Assembly: GCA_930367215.1 (NCBI GenBank)
Contig: OV884060.1
Coordinates: 11,860,001-11,924,000, forward strand
Length of the DNA stretch: 64,000 nt
From: Pollenia angustigena
Taxonomy: Eukaryota; Arthropoda; Insecta; Diptera; Polleniidae
Direction: 5' to 3'
The notes beneath the pieces are model-generated. The model did no database searches and had not been told where the DNA came from. It saw nothing but the letters and a program-made list of their open reading frames with translations. Below are positions 56,601 to 61,533 of the stretch, piece by piece. A program made the translations under genes and the position numbers. Positions within the stretch are counted from its first letter, which is position 1; each line of letters starts with the position of its first letter.

Positions 56601-59600
56601 AAAAGAGTTTGAATAAATAAAAAAAATATTAAAAATTAAATTTAAACAAAGCAAAAAACATATTTAAAAATTTTAGTATAAATTTGTAAACGAATTGAGG
56701 AAAAAGTAAAAGTGAAAAGCAAAAATAAAAAAAATTAATAATAATAATAATAGAAAAATATGAATCAGAATAAATAGTTAAAGAAAATTCCTTAATAATT
56801 TTAAATTTATCAATAAAAGCAAAATGATTCTAAATTTATTTTTAATAACAATAGTCGTTTTATGGTATTTTAATAAAAAAAGAAGGCATCTATCAAATCT
56901 GGGTTTTAATCAGCCGGATTACAAATTAAAGGAATTAAGAGCAATACCAGAAATATGCAGTAGGTCCTCATTTTTTTATACCCTCTACCACAATTAGTTG
57001 TGAAGAGGGTATATTAAGTTTGTCATTCCGTGTGAAACTTTTTTATTATTCATCTCAGACCCCATAAAGTATATATATTCTGGGTCCTTGAGTAATTCTA
57101 AGTCGATTTAGCCATGTCCGTCTGTCTGTCCGTCTGTTGAAAACACGCACACTTTCGAACAACTCAAAATAAATGAACAAACTTGGTGCCAAATTTCTTG
57201 TAGTTATCCTAAGCAGTTTGGGATTGAAATCCAGCAAAATCGATTCAGTAAACCCAGAGCTATGAATCAAAATATGGAACCACCACCTAAAAAATTGATA
57301 ATTTTGTTACAAAAAGTAACATAAATGCTGGAACAAGGCACCGAATCAGATCAGATTTTGCAAAAATTTGTTTTATTGGACTGGAAATCACGCTGTTAAA
57401 TTTCGTGAAGATCCATCCATAATTTACCCTAAGCCCCATATAAACAGTACTCCCGGAAAACAGTTTAGTACGCCTAAAACCGTAAAAAATAACGCTACCG
57501 TAACAAAATTTGGCTCGTCACAGTTTTAAAGAACTAGAAATGAGACTGTGAAGTTTCGTGAAGATCGGTCCATAATTTACCCTAGGCCCCATATAAACCC
57601 TACTCCCGAAAAACAGTTTAGTACACCTAAAACCATATATAATAATGCTATCATAACAGAAATTGGTACGTCACAGTTTTAAAGGACTAGAAATGACGCT
57701 GTGAAATTTCTTGATGATCGGTCCATAATTTACCCTAGGCCCCATATAAACCCTACTACCGGAAAACAGTTTAGTACGCCTAAAACCATAATTAATAACA
57801 AACGTCAGAGTTTAAGATAATAATAACATCATACAGATATTACTCCTTAAACATTCGAACTGTCGGTGGAGGGTATCAAAGATTCGGCACAGCCGAATAT
57901 AGCACTCTAACTTGTTTTTGATTAAAACCAAAATTCCTTTATTTTTTAAACTTAAAATACTTCCATATTGTCGATCAAGTAAAATTTAATCTATTTATAA
58001 AATATTTTTTTAAGACTAAAAGCCTAAGGTGTGGCCATAAGTTTTTTATAGCATTGTTTTTATGACACTTAACTGTTATAAAAAAACATTGAATTCAAAT
58101 TCTTTTATCATGTTTTTGCCAAAAGCAACGGTTATACATAAAAGTGAAACTCGATTGTCAACATTTAAATTGATTTAGATTTATTGTCTTTAAAAGACAT
58201 GTAAAACAAAATAAGTTAAACTTGAATGTAAAATTATTGTCCTTGACTTTTTTTACTAAAATGTTTTTTCTAGTTCAGTTCTAGTTCTAGTTCTCCTTTA
58301 GTTTAGCTCTAGTTCAGTTCTAGCTTAGTTCTAAGTTAGTTCTAGTTCAGTTCTGTGTTATTATTATATCGGTGTAGTGGTTAAAGTATTTGCCTTCAAA
58401 ACCAGGCATCCCCTCCAAAAAATCCATCTACGAAGCCCGCTGCCACCCATCCCACTGGAAAAAAGGATTACATAATGGCAAAGGTCAGGCAGACGCTTGT
58501 CGAAATCATTTTATTAGTAGTGACGTGGGAATGTCTAGGTATTACTTCTTAAACTTTTAAGAAATACTTAATTAATTTTCTCATTACGCATTATTAGCAA
58601 CAACAATTATACTTAAATAAGGTTTAATTCTTAATTTTTTTTAGAAAGCCTTGTAGAAGCCTTTAAAGTATAGATGAGAGCAGTCCAAGCCTTGGTCCCC
58701 AATGACACGCCAAGGAAATTATAAATAAAGTTGAAATACGGGCGGTGGGCCTTATGACTGCCTAAAGCTTTTTTGAAGACCCCTTTACAACTTCTTTTTC
58801 TCGCTGGGTATTGTGTGTTGCTGTGGATACAGTAAGCACCGTCTTGTTCAAACCACATGTCATGCAAGTCAAGCTCTTGCATTTTGGGGAAAAAAAGTTA
58901 GACATCATCTTACGATAGCGCTCACCATTCACAGTTACGATACGATTCGCATCATCTTTAAAGAAGTACGGTCCAATGATGCCACCAGCCCATAAACCGC
59001 ACCAAACTGTGACTTTTTCTGGATGCGTTGGTATCTCTTGCAATGCTTCTGGCTGATCTTCACTCCAAAATCGACAACTCTGCTTATTAACGAACCGAAT
59101 AGCAGTGGGTCGATTAAACTGACGATAAAATGGAAGAAGCGCGCGATGAACTTTCTTAACAGAGCACGCATTTTGATAATAAAATTCAATAATTTGCAAG
59201 CGTTGTTCGTTTGTAAGACGATTCATGGTTAAATTATAGACCAAACTGAAGATGTTTGACAGTGAAACAAAACACGAAATGTGCGCCAACTGTTTAAAAC
59301 AGTGTTGCCAAAAAGATAATAGCTTAAAAAACCCGATAGAAATAAAATAATTTAGATTCGTTCAGTATCGTTTGAATCAAAAAAGTATTTGACTGCCACA
59401 ATTAGCCCCCAGTTATAGTTTAGTTCTAGTTTGGTTTCAGTTCAGTTTCGGTTGAGTTCTAGTTCAGTTCTAGTTTAGTCTTAGTTCAGTTGTATTTCAG
59501 TTCTATTTTAGTTCTAGATTAATTCTAGTGTAGAATATCATAACAATTAATTTTTCATTACCGATATATGGAGACCCCACAAATAAATCAAGCCTAGGCG

Positions 59601-61533
59601 AGATAATAATAATAAAAAAAAAAAAATAAATAAACACTTATACCATCACAAGCATCATCTTAAACTTTTAATGCTTAGCAATTTTCCTCAACAATATTGG
59701 CATAAATACCACAATAAATATTTTAAACAAAAAAAAAAAAAAAAAAGCAACTCTTGCAATATTTATGTAGAAAAAAAACTAAAAAATTATTCTTATTTAT
59801 GTTAAATTTTCTTTCTTATTTTTTCAACTTTGCTGTAGGTAATTTACCACAATATGCCAAAGTACGCAGCTGTAATTGTTGTCCTTATGGCTATCACATC
59901 GATTTGGATTTTGTACGGTACTGTGAATCTCTGGCCAATGCTAAACCATCCGAAGAAGAATTACAACGGCGCAGTCGACGACGATCACGAAAATCAATGG
60001 AATTTATGTTGGGCTTAGATTCAATATTCGATCAATGGGATGCCAGCGATAGACAGCAAACTTTAACAGAGGTAAGTTTTGGTTGCCGTCCACAAGAAAA
60101 GATTGTTGTATCTTTAATGCTGGTGTCTGAGGTTAAAAACTTTTTTTTTCAACTTTGTGTCTGTCTCAAAATGTGCACTCAAGTGTAGGTTGAATTTAAA
60201 GAAAAAAAAAACACGAATCAAATAATTTATGCCGCCTATTGAATATTAAAAAAAAAAAAAGAAATTGTCTTGTAGGATTTGAAGTTGAATTATGAAGGTA
60301 TTATTTGCTTTAAACACTTTTTTTTCCTGTTCGGGATTTTTTTTTTTGGAATCTTAATTTTTTTCAATTCAATGAGCGGGCGTTATGGGCTCAAATATTT
60401 AGTTTGATTAATTTATTGCCAAAAAAATATTTTTTTTCAAAGCTTGGTGTTTCTTTCCAAAAGATTTGGCTTTTGGGGGAAATTGATAAACTGTCAATAA
60501 GATTTTTTAATACTTGGCTAATTTAAAAAAAAATTGGTTTCAAATAGTCTCTTTAAAGATAATAAAAATTTCAATTGCTTCCTAGCAATTTTCAACACTT
60601 TCAGTAGAGAAAAAAAAAACTCTAATAAAATATTGTTAGCAAAACAGCACTAAAAATCGCTAAAAAAATTTCTGGCTGCCAACTTTTTTTAAGGAGTTTT
60701 TTTTTCTACTAAAGAAAATCTACTAAAAGAAAATAAAACTTAAATAAACCAGGCAGGCACACAGGCGATTAAGGCAGCATGACTGTCATTTGAAAGGCAA
60801 TTTTAAAAGTGTGACAAAATGTAGCAAAAAACTGAAGCAAATTTTAACACGTGTTAAAAACATCAAAGCGATCCATAAAAAATCTCCGACATACGAAACT
60901 AAAATATGAACAGCTTTCACTCATCACCTTAATAAAACTTAATTGAATTTATGAAGATGAAAAAATATTAATTAAACTATCTTGTTTTTTTTCTTCAATA
61001 GTTGCCACAAGAAAACGAACTGGACTCTCCGTATCACAGTCTGCAGCGTACACCATCATTTACCTCTACACCCTACCAATACCAGCCATTGAGACAGCGC
61101 TCTTCTTCAGTGCCCAGATTTACTTACGGCTCTCAGAACTCCAACTACCCCCGATCAGAGTCTCCTTTTGGTACGGCCTCATCAACCTGCTCCTCTTATA
61201 GGGGAGCCGAAAGTGATGTGCCCTATCCAATGCGTAAGCCGGCTGTAAGTCCACCAGAAACAAAAGCTTTTCTACATGATGCTTTGGACGAAGTCTGTAG
61301 TGATTTTGAGAGAACTTTAGAGAGAGCTTCGATGAAGAGAAAAAAAGCTGGACAAAGAGATGATGCAGGGGGTGGTGGTGTTATTGGTGGGAGAATAACT
61401 ATACCAGGTCTTAATAGTTATTTGAGTATGGATCGTAATAATAACTTTCCAAAGGCCATGAGCTATAGTTATCAGGAAAAGGTTCCACGTAATGGAACCT
61501 GGTCATGGGATACAGCCAGTTATATAAATAAAG
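26547..61533 (+). CDS. Kank: Kank (KN motif and ankyrin repeat protein), 5' part of gene, four coding exons
   Basis: This is a spliced gene. The exons are 26547-26653, 39400-39443, 59839-60071 and 61002-61533. All junctions are GT-AG and phases fit (lengths 107, 44, 233 and 532; exit phases 2, 1, 0, 1), so one frame runs through about 305 codons without a stop. Residues 62-102 carry the KN motif: Cys-rich CNCCPYGYH, then IDLDFVRYCESL, then an Arg/Ser-rich stretch RRSRRRSRKS. In known KANK proteins this motif binds talin at adhesion sites, and C-terminal ankyrin repeats bind other partners. The Drosophila protein is reported to bind EB1 and sit at muscle-tendon attachments. No ankyrin repeat is visible, so the gene must continue past the right edge. 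The start ATG at 26547 has an in-frame TAA six bases upstream. The call rests on motif recognition and phase agreement. Family identity is firm, the exact gene model less so. Confidence 0.85.
27982..28883 (-). mobile_element. Tc1/mariner-type transposon copy 2, internally deleted
   Basis: Left TIR TCGGGTGATTTTTTA. The right TIR has one change (TCAACCGA in place of TCACCCGA). TA on both sides. The minus strand keeps more of the N-terminal half than the other copies: FNRPTEAAIRAIVT, then FRTKFTLLDIKPPTRLRRVR, ENIAAVWASVNDDH and IRRRSQQLGPCYSTT. It then jumps to the MISNFF segment, so the first catalytic Asp region is gone. Stops and a shortened C-terminus are visible. Confidence 0.8.
29025..29370. 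mobile_element. relic of the CACTGAAAGAA element family (see 37120-37963)
   Basis: AAAAGAATTTTCTTTACAGA, then CCAATGGATTTTGA and GCTTTATTGGATTAATGAAG, align with 37125-37230 (AAAGAATTTTCTTCGCAATA, CCAATGAATTTTGAC, GCTTCGTTGGATCAATGAAA). Termini are lost. Confidence 0.5.
29371..29988. other. AT-rich sequence, no feature seen
   Basis: The 76-codon frame at 29604-29834 has no recognised homology. Confidence 0.4.
29997..30490. mobile_element. hAT-like MITE, 494 bp, 8-bp target duplication
   Basis: TIRs are CAGGGAAACCAGAAATATGC on the left and CAGGGAAACCATAAATATGC as the reverse complement of the right end. GTTATAAG (29989-29996) and GCTATAAG (30491-30498) are a 7-of-8 target duplication. ATATGC recurs several times near both ends. 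A GGACGGACAT-containing repeat (about 30160-30330) is nested inside. Confidence 0.7.
30160..30330. repeat. GACGGACGGAC-type interspersed repeat, nested in the hAT-like MITE
   Basis: ACAACCAGCCAGACGGACGG, then ACATCGTTAGATCACTTTAA and GATCGGTATACTAAAAGATT, match the segment at 63826-63940 (ACAACTAGCTAGCCGGACGG, GATCGGTATACTAAAATGTG). Confidence 0.5.
30499..31319. other. AT-rich sequence, no feature seen
   Basis: A 17-base A run near 31150. No gene or repeat recognised. Confidence 0.45.
31322..31746. mobile_element. 425-bp TA-flanked MITE (CCCAATAAAAAAT)
   Basis: CCCAATAAAAAATGG on the left and the reverse complement of the right end CCCAATAAAAAATTTTATC share 14 bases. TA lies on both outer sides. 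An internal inverted pair (GAAGCAGGTTTGTAAGGGAG near 31348 and CTCCCTTACAAACCTGCTTC near 31549) adds a second hairpin level. No coding capacity. Confidence 0.65.
31747..32690. other. AT-rich sequence, no feature seen
   Basis: An 18-base A run near 32025. Open frames on both strands are short and unsupported. Confidence 0.45.
32700..33390 (+). repeat. CCGTCTGTCTGTC interspersed repeat, partial copy
   Basis: GACCCCATAAAGTGTATATA, then TTTAGCCATGTCCGTCCGTC, align with the fuller copy at 56988-57917. It also has two units of the 150-bp module (GAGGCCCCATATAAAGCC near 33209; GATCCATAATTTACCAT near 33348). Both ends are degraded. Confidence 0.6.
33405..33893 (-). pseudogene. Tigger/pogo transposase: second HTH and start of DDE domain, broken
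   Basis: Two overlapping frames carry VTIHLEPKEERRLKKESFDA, then WLVRQRQNNFSVSGDMIKAK and FNVSSGWLEGFKSRYGIRLL, a typical CENP-B-type second HTH. After a stop at 33572, the same frame continues IYNAHETGLFWKILPEKTYV and EKVAPGRKMEKARVTFLTCT. The first catalytic Asp of YNADETGLFW is His here, so it is dead. Sequence past 33405 is unrelated. Confidence 0.72.
33903..34055 (-). pseudogene. Tigger/pogo transposase N-terminal HTH (Psq/CENP-B-like) fragment
   Basis: 50 codons starting MDSKKRKHLSLKQKSDIIKE, then IEKGASVSSVAQRYGVAKST and FLAYIKRKSG, then a stop. The K...DII.EIEKG.S...A..YGV.KST pattern is the first DNA-binding helix-turn-helix of Tigger, Jerky and CENP-B proteins. The stop and a frameshift separate it from the next part (33405-33893). 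Confidence 0.75.
34365..34663. mobile_element. TIR element, about 299 bp (CATACTTAAACAAGAGCG)
   Basis: CATACTTAAACAAGAGCG and the reverse complement of the right end CATACCTAAACAAGAGCG differ at one position. The target duplication is unclear. The interior has TGACAAAAA and GCGTTGAC words in both orientations. Confidence 0.55.
34689..35121. mobile_element. 433-bp TA-flanked MITE (CACCCAGAGAAAAAA)
   Basis: The left CACCCAGAGAAAAAAAACAT and the reverse complement of the right end CACACGCAGAGAAAAAACAT match with a 2-base gap, and the inverted similarity continues for about 100 bases (GGTCATCTCCAACAAAACTA; AACATATTATGTTTAA). TA at 34687-34688 and 35122-35123. Tc1/mariner-type target. Confidence 0.7.
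35124..35839. mobile_element. 716-bp TA-flanked element (CACAGAAAAAAAT) abutting the previous one
   Basis: CACAGAAAAAAATAATTTTC and the reverse complement of the right end CACAGAAAAAAATATCTCA. TA on both sides, with the left TA shared with the 34689-35121 element. Words such as TTGTTGAACAAAAATT and ATTGAATCAA recur. It contains the repeat at 35404-35580. Confidence 0.65.
35404..35580. repeat. interspersed repeat, copy 2 (first copy at 13642-13875)
   Basis: TATGACGTGC, AAGCTAGTTCATATGTGCAT, TTGCTTAAG and AGATCATCAGGAAACCTTTT match copy 1. It lies inside the 716-bp element, so it inserted after that element did. Confidence 0.55.
35842..37080. other. AT-rich sequence, no feature seen
   Basis: No gene or repeat recognised. 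Confidence 0.5.
37120..37963. mobile_element. 844-bp TA-flanked element (CACTGAAAGAA) nested in the hAT-like element
   Basis: CACTGAAAGAATTTTC on the left and the reverse complement of the right end CACTGAAAGAAAAAGGG. TA at 37118-37119 and 37964-37965. The interior is full of CCAATGAAA / TTTCATTG words in both orientations. A relic is at 29025-29370. It holds a tRNA-like segment. Confidence 0.68.
37342..37410 (-). repeat. tRNA-like (SINE-type) segment
   Basis: The minus strand reads GCCCCGGTAGGCTAGCTGGT, then AGTGAGCTATCAACACCGAG and GTTGCGCAATCGATTCCCGC. TAGCT/AGCTA can form a D-arm and GCAATCGATTCCC fits the B-box. Other arms are weak, so it is a tRNA-derived SINE head or tRNA pseudogene rather than a working tRNA. 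Confidence 0.38.
38676..39000 (-). pseudogene. divergent mariner-type transposase fragment
   Basis: The minus-strand frame reads CEFKAGGIIGLYLFEKDVGR, then AISVHCERYKSIITFF. This parallels the Tc1/mariner copies (GLWAGGIIGPYFFKDDANRN, VTVNGERYREMISNFF). Upstream, IFSDRAVPF recalls FSDEAHFW. It is from a related but different family, truncated on both sides. Confidence 0.55.
39001..39399. other. end of Kank intron 1, no repeat recognised
   Basis: AT-rich sequence with a pyrimidine-rich stretch before the acceptor at 39398-39399. Confidence 0.4.
39400..39443 (+). CDS. Kank: Kank coding exon 2, 44-base microexon (residues 36-50)
   Basis: The acceptor TTTTTCCAG and donor ATG|GTAAGT frame 44 bases. 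With the preceding AG the exon reads R-SLVLRSQRAFSESN and leaves one G, which joins GT of the exon at 59839 to make a Gly codon. The phase fit on both sides and two near-consensus splice sites are the evidence. The short basic and Ser-rich sequence has no known domain. The exon is isolated by 12.7 kb and 20.4 kb of intron. Confidence 0.72.
39787..39925. mobile_element. 139-bp fold-back element, copy 2, TAA target duplication
   Basis: TAA at 39784-39786 and 39926-39928. The arms CAGCCTGTTCGTCGATTTCG and its mirror pair for about 45 bases. Each arm contains the palindrome CGAACGTTAACGTTCG. The core AAAACAAAAACCAATTTT starts 51 bases from the end, as in the copies at 11920 (inverted) and 56026. 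Arm sequence differs strongly from those copies. Confidence 0.75.
39929..40960. other. AT-rich sequence; inverted TTAATCAAGTG words near 40570-40690
   Basis: AATCAAGTGAATTAAACTTT near 40568 is mirrored by TAATTCACTTGATTAAACGT near 40667. A small hairpin repeat may be present, with vague ends. No gene. Confidence 0.4.
40970..41290 (-). repeat. CCGTCTGTC-type interspersed repeat, partial, reverse orientation
   Basis: ATAGACGGACAGAGAGACGG, GAATTTCAATCCCAAACTGC and TTTGTGGAGTCTTAGATGAA are reverse complements of words in the 56988-57917 copy. Confidence 0.55.
41355..44268. mobile_element. 2.9-kb TIR element with TAA target duplication, filled by a minisatellite
   Basis: The left AGCTAATTTCACATTATCGG and the reverse complement of the right end AGCTAAGATCACACTATCGG match at 19 of 22 positions over the full 22-base TIR. 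TAA flanks both ends (41352-41354, 44269-44271). ATCGGCG / CGCCGATA words recur in the last 250 bases. The centre (about 41900-43960) is the tandem array. No transposase was found. The small frame at 41688-41876 is unsupported. Confidence 0.7.
41915..43965. repeat. 29-bp minisatellite array (about 2 kb) with 580-bp higher-order repeat
   Basis: The monomer is about 29 bp with consensus AAAGTAAATTTTAACA, then AAATTTCCTATAA. Variant monomers (AAATTCTTGCA, ATTTTTAACAAAATTTCCC, TTTGACAAAATTTGTATT) recur in fixed order. Landmark AGCAAAACTT at 42011, then spacing 203, 203 and 174 bases, returns at 42591 and 43171. That is 7, 7 and 6 monomers, making a 580-bp (20-monomer) unit. Bases 42050-42580 and 42630-43160 appear identical by eye. 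The right third is less ordered. Confidence 0.85.
44272..45508. other. AT-rich sequence, no feature seen
   Basis: T and A homopolymers near 44530 and 44770. A short inverted motif near 45370-45450 (TTGGCAAAGGGTG...CACCTTTTGCCGA). No gene. Confidence 0.45.
45510..45640. repeat. short copy of the 24240-25145 repeat
   Basis: GGTGGTGGCGATACTACAAC aligns with 24241, and TTGTATTTTATTTGCTGCTT with 25053. The middle is deleted. Confidence 0.45.
45933..46450. mobile_element. CACTGAAAAG-ended repeat, interrupted by a 218-bp element
   Basis: It starts TA then CACTGAAAAGAAAAATC, similar to the 37120 element terminus. AATCCGAAAATGAGATTGAT and AATCCGAAAGTTAAATTAGA show internal repetition. The right TIR was not found. 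Confidence 0.4.
46152..46369. mobile_element. 218-bp TIR element (CAGGCCTGTTCTGAAAATCAC), nested
   Basis: CAGGCCTGTTCTGAAAATCA and the reverse complement of the right end CGGGCCTGTTCTGAAAATCA. TAT lies on each side (46149-46151, 46370-46372). The palindrome ATCACACGTGTGAT occurs twice inside (about 46219 and 46324). It interrupts the flanking CACTGAAAAG-type repeat. Confidence 0.65.
46712..47863. mobile_element. 1.15-kb TIR element rich in CCCGGGATCCCG words
   Basis: CTAGAGTTTTTTTTTTCCCG on the left. The reverse complement of the right end is CTAGGGTTTTTTCACTT. ATGCAGCT occurs at 46706-46713 and 47864-47871, so a target duplication of 6 to 8 bp is likely and hAT is the best guess. GGGAAAGCGGGAAA, GATCCCGGGATCCCG and mirror words cluster at both ends. 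The short frames inside show no transposase. Confidence 0.6.
47872..48149. other. no feature seen
   Basis: AT-rich with a short purine-rich part near 47980. Confidence 0.4.
48150..49510. repeat. unclassified repeat: GC-richer blocks around an AAATTAAA-rich centre
   Basis: GC-richer blocks (48150-48760; 49340-49500) stand out from the AT-rich surroundings. Between them (48830-49210) AAATTAAA-type words recur. The hairpin GCTGGCGCAACACCAGC lies near 49437. No reverse transcriptase, gag or transposase was recognised and no direct terminal repeat was found. The leader and tail of a retroelement are possible but unproven. The two open frames at 48226-48691 are Lys/Ser-rich and unsupported. Confidence 0.35.
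49511..50760. other. mostly AT-rich; small GC-richer block at 49580-49720
   Basis: The block (CCACCCCCATCCGGCGAGCT) gives overlapping frames on both strands with no homology. GTCTGTC words occur near 50030. No gene. Confidence 0.4.
50761..51120. repeat. unclassified moderately GC-rich segment
   Basis: A 70-codon frame (50872-51084) containing HPHMYELGTPEEEVERLKII has no recognised family. The composition differs from the intron around it, so it is probably repeat debris. Confidence 0.25.
51340..51950. repeat. relic with ACTCTGACTCC words, related to the 37089-38607 element
   Basis: AAAACTCGCGACTCTGACTC, then CAAAATTTTTCGGCATAAAC, recall TTTTATGCCGCAAAATCCGG, then ACTCCGACTC, near 38341-38385. 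No termini found. Confidence 0.35.
51951..53808. other. AT-rich sequence, no gene seen
   Basis: One 21-bp direct duplication near 53222-53263 (AGCTGTTCAGCTCATTGTTG twice). Otherwise nothing recognised. Confidence 0.5.
53811..54745 (-). mobile_element. Tc1/mariner-type transposon copy 3, internally deleted
   Basis: The right TIR is intact (TCACCCGA then TA). The left tip is mutated (AGGTGTGATTTTTTA). The minus strand carries MNRLTNEQRLQIIEFYYQNA to LLPFYGQF, then a deletion to WLNGYVNKQNCRFW in another frame. After that comes an open C-terminal half (53921-54454) with both downstream catalytic Asp (WFQLDGATCHTA; NWPPRSCDLTPLDYFLWG). The first catalytic Asp region is lost. Confidence 0.85.
53921..54454 (-). 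pseudogene. transposase C-terminal part, Tc1/mariner copy 3 (177 codons open)
   Basis: The longest transposase frame in the window: MQELPMHPEKVTVWCGLWAG through GGIIGPYFFKDDANRN, WFQLDGATCHTARLTMELLR and RSCDLTPLDYFLWGYVKAHV to HEIIFKH and stop. There are 36 residues between the two visible catalytic Asp. It has no N-terminal DNA-binding domain in frame. Confidence 0.82.
54746..55390. other. AT-rich sequence, no feature seen
   Basis: Short frames at 55007-55312 on both strands have no recognised homology. Confidence 0.45.
55391..55685 (-). pseudogene. divergent mariner-type transposase C-terminal fragment
   Basis: The minus strand from 55685 reads ADHELDEIWLQKDNATSSTI, then FLERFGYVNWPPIPCNLN, stops, then QVITEIPPEMCGKVIENYLK and RINCCNQSRGEHLKG. 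It parallels the WFQQDGATCHTA...VNWPPRSCDL...IPAEMLERV...W..R...C block. The SCDLTP motif is degraded. Confidence 0.58.
55686..56022. other. mostly AT-rich; eroded continuation of the mariner fragment to about 55860
   Basis: GATTATGATAAAGTCTTATT and flanking sequence may be further transposase debris. No frame recognised. Confidence 0.3.
56026..56164. mobile_element. 139-bp fold-back element, copy 3, TAA target duplication
   Basis: TAA at 56023-56025 and 56165-56167. The arms CTGCCTGGCCCGCAATGTCT and mirror pair through AAGAACATTTCTTTCG. The core AAAACAAAAACTAATTTT starts 51 bases from the left end. The arms closely resemble the 11920 copy (in opposite orientation). Confidence 0.75.
56168..56987. 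other. AT-rich sequence, no feature seen
   Basis: Short TAA microsatellite near 56740. No gene. Confidence 0.45.
56988..57917 (+). repeat. CCGTCTGTCTGTC interspersed repeat, fullest copy, with 152-bp tandem modules
   Basis: It starts near TACCCTCTACCACAATTAGT and ends GATTCGGCACAGCCGAATAT then AGCACTCTAACTTGTTTT. GCCATGTCCGTCTGTCTGTC is at 57112. Three modules (AATTTACCCT at 57421, 57573 and 57727; spacing 152 and 154) each carry GCCCCATATAAA, AGTACNCCTAAAACC and CGTCACAGTTTTAAA. Partial copies are at 2781, 30160, 32700, 40970 and 63700. GATTCGGC...GCCGAATA near the end is a short hairpin. No coding capacity. Confidence 0.7.
58261..58360. repeat. AGTTCT/AGTTCA degenerate repeat, left part
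   Basis: TTCTAGTTC and AGTTCAGTTCTAG words follow one another with a 6-base beat. The array resumes at 59410, so about 1.05 kb seems to have inserted into it. Confidence 0.65.
58375..58420 (+). repeat. possible tRNA-like 5' half
   Basis: TCGGTGTAGTGGTTAAAGTA fits an A-box context and TGCCT...AGGCA can form an anticodon-type stem. No B-box follows. Weak. Confidence 0.22.
58621..58835 (-). other. possible retrotransposon fragment
   Basis: A minus-strand frame contains GTKAWTALIYTLKASTRLSK, faintly like the WW.AL.KASTR..L segment of jockey-type ORF2 proteins. Too short to be sure. Confidence 0.22.
58836..59336 (-). mobile_element. Tc1/mariner-type transposon copy 4, 3'-truncated and internally deleted
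   Basis: The right TIR is partly decayed (AAAAAACCCGA then TA). The minus strand keeps MNRLTNEQRLQIIEFYYQNA to LLPFYRQFNRPTAIRFVNKQ, a deletion joining NRPT to NKQ. Then come the CGLWAGGIIGPYFFKDDANR region and the start of HDMWFEQDG. Homology stops at 58836, so the C-terminal third and left TIR are absent. Confidence 0.8.
59410..59535. repeat. AGTTCT/AGTTCA degenerate repeat, right part
   Basis: TAGTTCTAGTTTGG, TTCAGTTTCGGTTGAGTTCT and TTCTAGTTTAGTCTTAGTTC continue the 58261-58360 array. Confidence 0.65.
59839..60071 (+). CDS. Kank: Kank coding exon 3, KN motif (residues 51-128)
   Basis: The exon codes for a Gly completed from the previous exon, then NLPQYAKVRSCNCCPYGYH and IDLDFVRYCESLANAKPS. 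An acidic EEEL follows, then QRRSRRRSRKS, then MEFMLGLDSIFDQWDASD and TLTE. PYGYHIDLDFVRYCE matches the KANK N-terminal (KN) motif, whose Leu-Asp helix contacts the talin rod in characterised homologues. The following Arg-rich segment is typical too. The acceptor is CTGTAG and the donor ACAGAG|GTAAGT is near-perfect. The exit phase is 0. The open frame continues 40 codons past the donor to a stop, which is intron read-through, not protein. Confidence 0.9.
60072..61001 (+). other. Kank intron 3 (930 bases)
   Basis: It begins GTAAGT and ends TTTTTCTTCAATAG. It is AT-rich with many A and T runs. No repeat or second gene was recognised. Confidence 0.8.
61002..61533 (+). CDS. Kank: Kank coding exon 4 (residues 129-304 plus 1 base)
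   Basis: The exon begins LPQENELDSPYHSLQRTPSF in phase 0 directly after the acceptor AATAG. The first half is low-complexity and rich in Ser, Pro, Tyr and Arg, typical of a disordered linker. Then comes a more ordered stretch, roughly residues 215-242 (ETKAFLHDALDEVCSDF, ERTLERASMKRKK), that looks helical and charged. After that are a Gly run, RITIPGLNSYLSMDRNNNF and a Trp-containing segment GTWSWDTASYINK. The donor AAAG|GTAAGT leaves one base. Ten more codons and a stop follow if unspliced, so a short intron-retained end is possible but not needed. The rest of the protein, including ankyrin repeats, lies beyond the window. Confidence 0.85.

Larger units (their letters stand above)
39444..59838 (+). 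other. Kank intron 2 (about 20.4 kb)
   Basis: The intron runs from donor GTAAGT to acceptor TTTGCTGTAG, which has a good pyrimidine tract. It contains the 2.9-kb minisatellite-bearing element and many other repeats listed separately. It looks like an intron grown by transposon insertion. Confidence 0.7.

Noticed and set aside
59754..60188. Reading the KN-motif frame as a complete 144-codon protein
   Set aside because: The first 29 codons are intron before a good acceptor at 59838, and the last 39 lie after a near-perfect donor at 60072.
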